Positions 61,679 to 64,000 of a DNA stretch of 64,000 nucleotides are shown in pieces. Origin of the DNA: Antedon bifida (taxonomy: Eukaryota > Echinodermata > Crinoidea > Comatulida > Antedonidae); contig OY727103.1 of assembly GCA_963402885.1 (NCBI GenBank), forward strand, positions 15,402,085 through 15,466,084, in the 5' to 3' direction. How positions within the stretch are numbered: position 1 is the stretch's first letter; every line of letters begins with the position of its first letter. Below the pieces are notes generated by a model. That model searched no databases, had not been told where the DNA came from, and worked only from the letters and a program-made list of their open reading frames with translations. A program made the position numbers and the translations under genes.

Positions 61679-63106
61679 TTAAGATGGCAGCACACTCTCA
61701 TACTTCTCATCTTCTTCTACCCGTTTCTTGTTAGCCTTGACATTATTATAGACATGTTCTTTTTCTTCAGCAACATCATCGTAGACATGGTTTGTGTTAA
61801 TTTCTCTCTTGACATTTTTATAGACATGTTCTTTTTCTTCAGCAACATCATCATAGACATGTTTTGTGTTAATTTCTTCTTGTTCTTTAACATCATCATA
61901 TATGTATTCTGTTTTCATTTCAATTGGTTTGTTGTATATGTCTGTTACTTCAGTAACACCTACCATATTTTGAACACCAGTGTTTGGTGTCTGATTTGAA
62001 CGATTTCTCTTGTGCAGTAATTGTAAAGAAATAATTAACAGTATCAGTAGAAGAATAATAACTGCACCAAGAGACAATCCAATGGTTAAAGACTTATCAG
62101 CAGTTGTAGTGTCTTCCATAAGTGTCTCTTGTGTAGGTGTGGTCAATATCTCTGGTGTTGGTGTGGTCAATATCTCTGGTGTTGGTGTGGTCAATATCTC
62201 TGGTGTTGGTGTGGTCAATGTGACTGGTGTTGGTTTGGTCAATTTTTCTGTTGTTGGTTTGGTCAATTTCTCTGGTGTTGGTGTGGTCAATATCTCTGGT
62301 GTAGGTGTGGTCAATGTGACTGGTGTTGGTTTGATTGATGTCTCTTGCATTGATTTGGTCAATGTTTCTGTTGTTGGTTTGGTCAATTTCTCTGGTTCTG
62401 TTACTCTTGTTTGTTTCTCTACTGTACATGTTTTAGCATCTTTCTTCCATGTGACCCTGCATTGGTATGTTGTCTCTAAATCTTCTTGTTGAATATTGAA
62501 GGTATAGTTCAATGAATAATCTTTAAATTTGTTTAGACCATTGTACACTATTAAGTGTTTTCTTGTAACACTTACATTACCTTGCCACCATTGAATGCTT
62601 ATTCTTGGATTACCTGGCTGTGTTACACACGACAGTGTAACATTTTGTCCAATAGAATTTCTCTGATAACTGGTAGCATAACAAAGAGGATATGGTGCTG
62701 GAGTTGGATATTCTACAACCAGATAGCCATAGTTATAGGAAAATAGGGTATCACCAGTACTGGTTTCTATAACTGCACATTCATAGTTATTTCCATTAAG
62801 ATATTGTCCAAGTCCTTTTTTTATTGATAGTTTCAGGTCAGCTTCAGTTGAGTTGTTAAGTGAGTATGCCAATGCTTCTTTGCCTAATTTAGAAGTCAGT
62901 AGTGTTCCATTTCTGTAAATTGATATTCCCTTTCTGTACCAGATGATGTAATGTTCTTCTATAAATGTTTGATTAGTACATTTCAGGTCAAATATATCAC
63001 CTTCAGTGGCATATACAATTTTAGGTTGTTCCTCTTGAGTTGTCTGATGTACATTTATTATAAGTAAAATAATCCACAAAATATCAACACATTTACCTCC
63101 CACCAT
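61679..63106 (-). CDS. R15: two-Ig receptor with mucin-like stalk, class A tail (475 aa)
   Basis: Leader MVGGKCVDILWIILLIINVH; Ig1 C43, W56, C110; Ig2 C160, W173, C216, with YPTPAPYPLC between. The stalk (about 233-335) has 8-residue Thr/Pro units (TTPTPEIL, TKPTTEKL). Membrane helix about 339-363. The tail has DIYNKP, YIYDDV, HVYDDV, HVYKNV, HVYDDV, HVYNNV and the C-terminal KYESVLPS; two blocks of EINTKHVYDDVAEEK / EINTNHVYDDVAEEK show a longer duplication unit than the 11-residue one. Ectodomain sister of R14; membrane and tail are of the other class. Acidic residues before and after the tyrosines favour phosphorylation by Src/Syk-like kinases, by analogy. Confidence 0.9.
   Translation of the reverse strand: MVGGKCVDILWIILLIINVHQTTQEEQPKIVYATEGDIFDLKCTNQTFIEEHYIIWYRKGISIYRNGTLLTSKLGKEALAYSLNNSTEADLKLSIKKGLGQYLNGNNYECAVIETSTGDTLFSYNYGYLVVEYPTPAPYPLCYATSYQRNSIGQNVTLSCVTQPGNPRISIQWWQGNVSVTRKHLIVYNGLNKFKDYSLNYTFNIQQEDLETTYQCRVTWKKDAKTCTVEKQTRVTEPEKLTKPTTETLTKSMQETSIKPTPVTLTTPTPEILTTPTPEKLTKPTTEKLTKPTPVTLTTPTPEILTTPTPEILTTPTPEILTTPTQETLMEDTTTADKSLTIGLSLGAVIILLLILLIISLQLLHKRNRSNQTPNTGVQNMVGVTEVTDIYNKPIEMKTEYIYDDVKEQEEINTKHVYDDVAEEKEHVYKNVKREINTNHVYDDVAEEKEHVYNNVKANKKRVEEDEKYESVLPS
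62115..62400 (-). repeat. 24-bp coding minisatellite in R15 stalk
   Basis: About twelve units of 24 bp coding TTPTPEIL or TKPTTEKL variants; the same unit family as in R14 but with a different order and number. Confidence 0.9.
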
Positions 63107-63137
63107 GACTGCAGCAGTTCTATTGTAAAATATTTTA

Positions 63138-63162
63138 AACTTCCTTATAAGGAATATACCAA
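63138..63162 (-). promoter_or_regulatory. Diverged block upstream of R15
   Basis: TGGTATATTCCTTATAAGGAAG as in R14; an acceptor-like TTTTACAATAG follows before the start codon. Confidence 0.45.
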
Positions 63163-64000
63163 AAGTGTAGAGACAATTTTAATATTACATCATTAGGAAG
63201 TATCTATATATCATAATCAAAAGGTGTGTGTTTATAAAGCCAAACAAAATAATTTGTTTAAAATTGTTAACTTAAATTGTAAATTAACAGATATTAACTC
63301 ATTTTTTTAGAAAAATGGTATATTCCTAATTAATACACGGAAAGAATATAATATAATATTCATGGTAATATTTTTTTGTCTAAATACTTTAAATCACCAA
63401 ATCAGGATGTATTATTATGATAACTTCCTTACATTTGAGTATTATATAAATATTGTTAATGTTCTTACATTTCACAATAATCTTTATTGGAGTTTGATTT
63501 TGGCATATCAAGTAACGTTATACCAATAATGAATGTTTATAAGTTTAAGGCCAAGATTTACTCCAACAGTGAAAAGATTGAATGTTCATGTTGATGAGTG
63601 AAAGGAATCATAGCATTGAATGATTGCAATAATGACTCTTTTGTAGGGTAAGTAATAGTATGTTTTTTATCGAAAATGAACCTTAACACCTTTTGACATG
63701 GCCTAACAAACTCTAGAATTTAGTTAGTACATCTATCGGTTAAGATGCTCTTATATCAACACAGAACTCCACTCAACTGTGTCGACATAAGCGCTCTGAG
63801 CAACTGAATGCAACTCTCCTCAACTAACCGCAACTGGACGGCACACAAAACATGTCGACATAAGCATAGTTACTTTCAATTCCTTTTAGTTGTTCTACTA
63901 TTTGGGTAAGGTAACATACAGGTTTTTATACGAATCACGCTTAGTGTGCCATAAGATAACCATGACTAGTTACAATCAGTTCCTGTGCCGACAGAAGCGC
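63163..64000. other. R15 5' flank with empty transposon site
   Basis: Paralogous to 56414-57059 plus 60306-60600. The junction at about 63752 lacks the 3.25-kb element. No gene before the window ends. Confidence 0.7.

Noticed and set aside
17616-63106. The receptor genes as a burst of retrogenes
   Set aside because: Introns are absent from the coding part, but flanks, promoters and a probable 5'UTR intron are duplicated with the genes and there are no poly(A) tails or scattered targets, so DNA-level tandem duplication fits better.

Overview
This is nuclear DNA of an animal. It is AT-rich (roughly two thirds A+T by eye), has spliced genes with GT-AG introns, carries fragments of LINE/SINE and DNA-transposon families, and encodes two conserved bilaterian proteins. 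The retroposon signatures and the large immunoglobulin-receptor cluster suit a marine invertebrate, perhaps an invertebrate deuterostome, but I cannot fix the phylum from sequence alone.

Left part (1-16.4 kb, + strand): the 3' half of an LRIG gene (leucine-rich repeats and Ig-like domains), with five exons giving the last Ig domains, the transmembrane segment and the cytoplasmic tail. About 4.2 kb of AT-rich non-coding DNA follows, then twelve coding exons of a GRAMD4-like gene. That gene stops, within this window, before the GRAM domain that names the family.

Main part (17.6-63.1 kb, - strand): a tandem array of one receptor family, all in one orientation. There are 14 uninterrupted reading frames with the plan short signal peptide, Ig1, Ig2, Ser/Thr-rich stalk, one membrane segment, tyrosine-rich tail (called R1-R7 and R9-R15 here). 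There is also one truncated copy without a membrane segment (R8), one pseudogene split by a MITE, three 5' fragments and two orphan tail fragments. The coding sequence has no introns, but most copies keep signs of a short non-coding first exon, a TATA box and a ~200-bp 5'UTR intron. Two tail classes occur. Class A has repeats of the type EHVYNDVAEEK, where YxxV motifs sit at 11-residue spacing and so form overlapping ITAM-like pairs; it often ends in YVNT or YINT. Class B has KYSNKS, YSQV/YAQV and NNIYEG motifs. Sister ectodomains carry different tail classes, so recombination seems to have shuffled binding and signalling halves.

The array is young and active. Blocks of several kb are duplicated almost unchanged, coding minisatellites in tail and stalk differ in copy number, and individual copies show traceable unequal crossovers, a lost Ig cysteine, a lost TATA box and lost tails. 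A 3.25-kb terminal-inverted-repeat element sits upstream of R14, and the paralogous site upstream of R15 is empty. Taken together the region looks like a lineage-specific, rapidly diversifying cell-surface immune or self-recognition receptor cluster. That function is inference from architecture; I recognise no named family.
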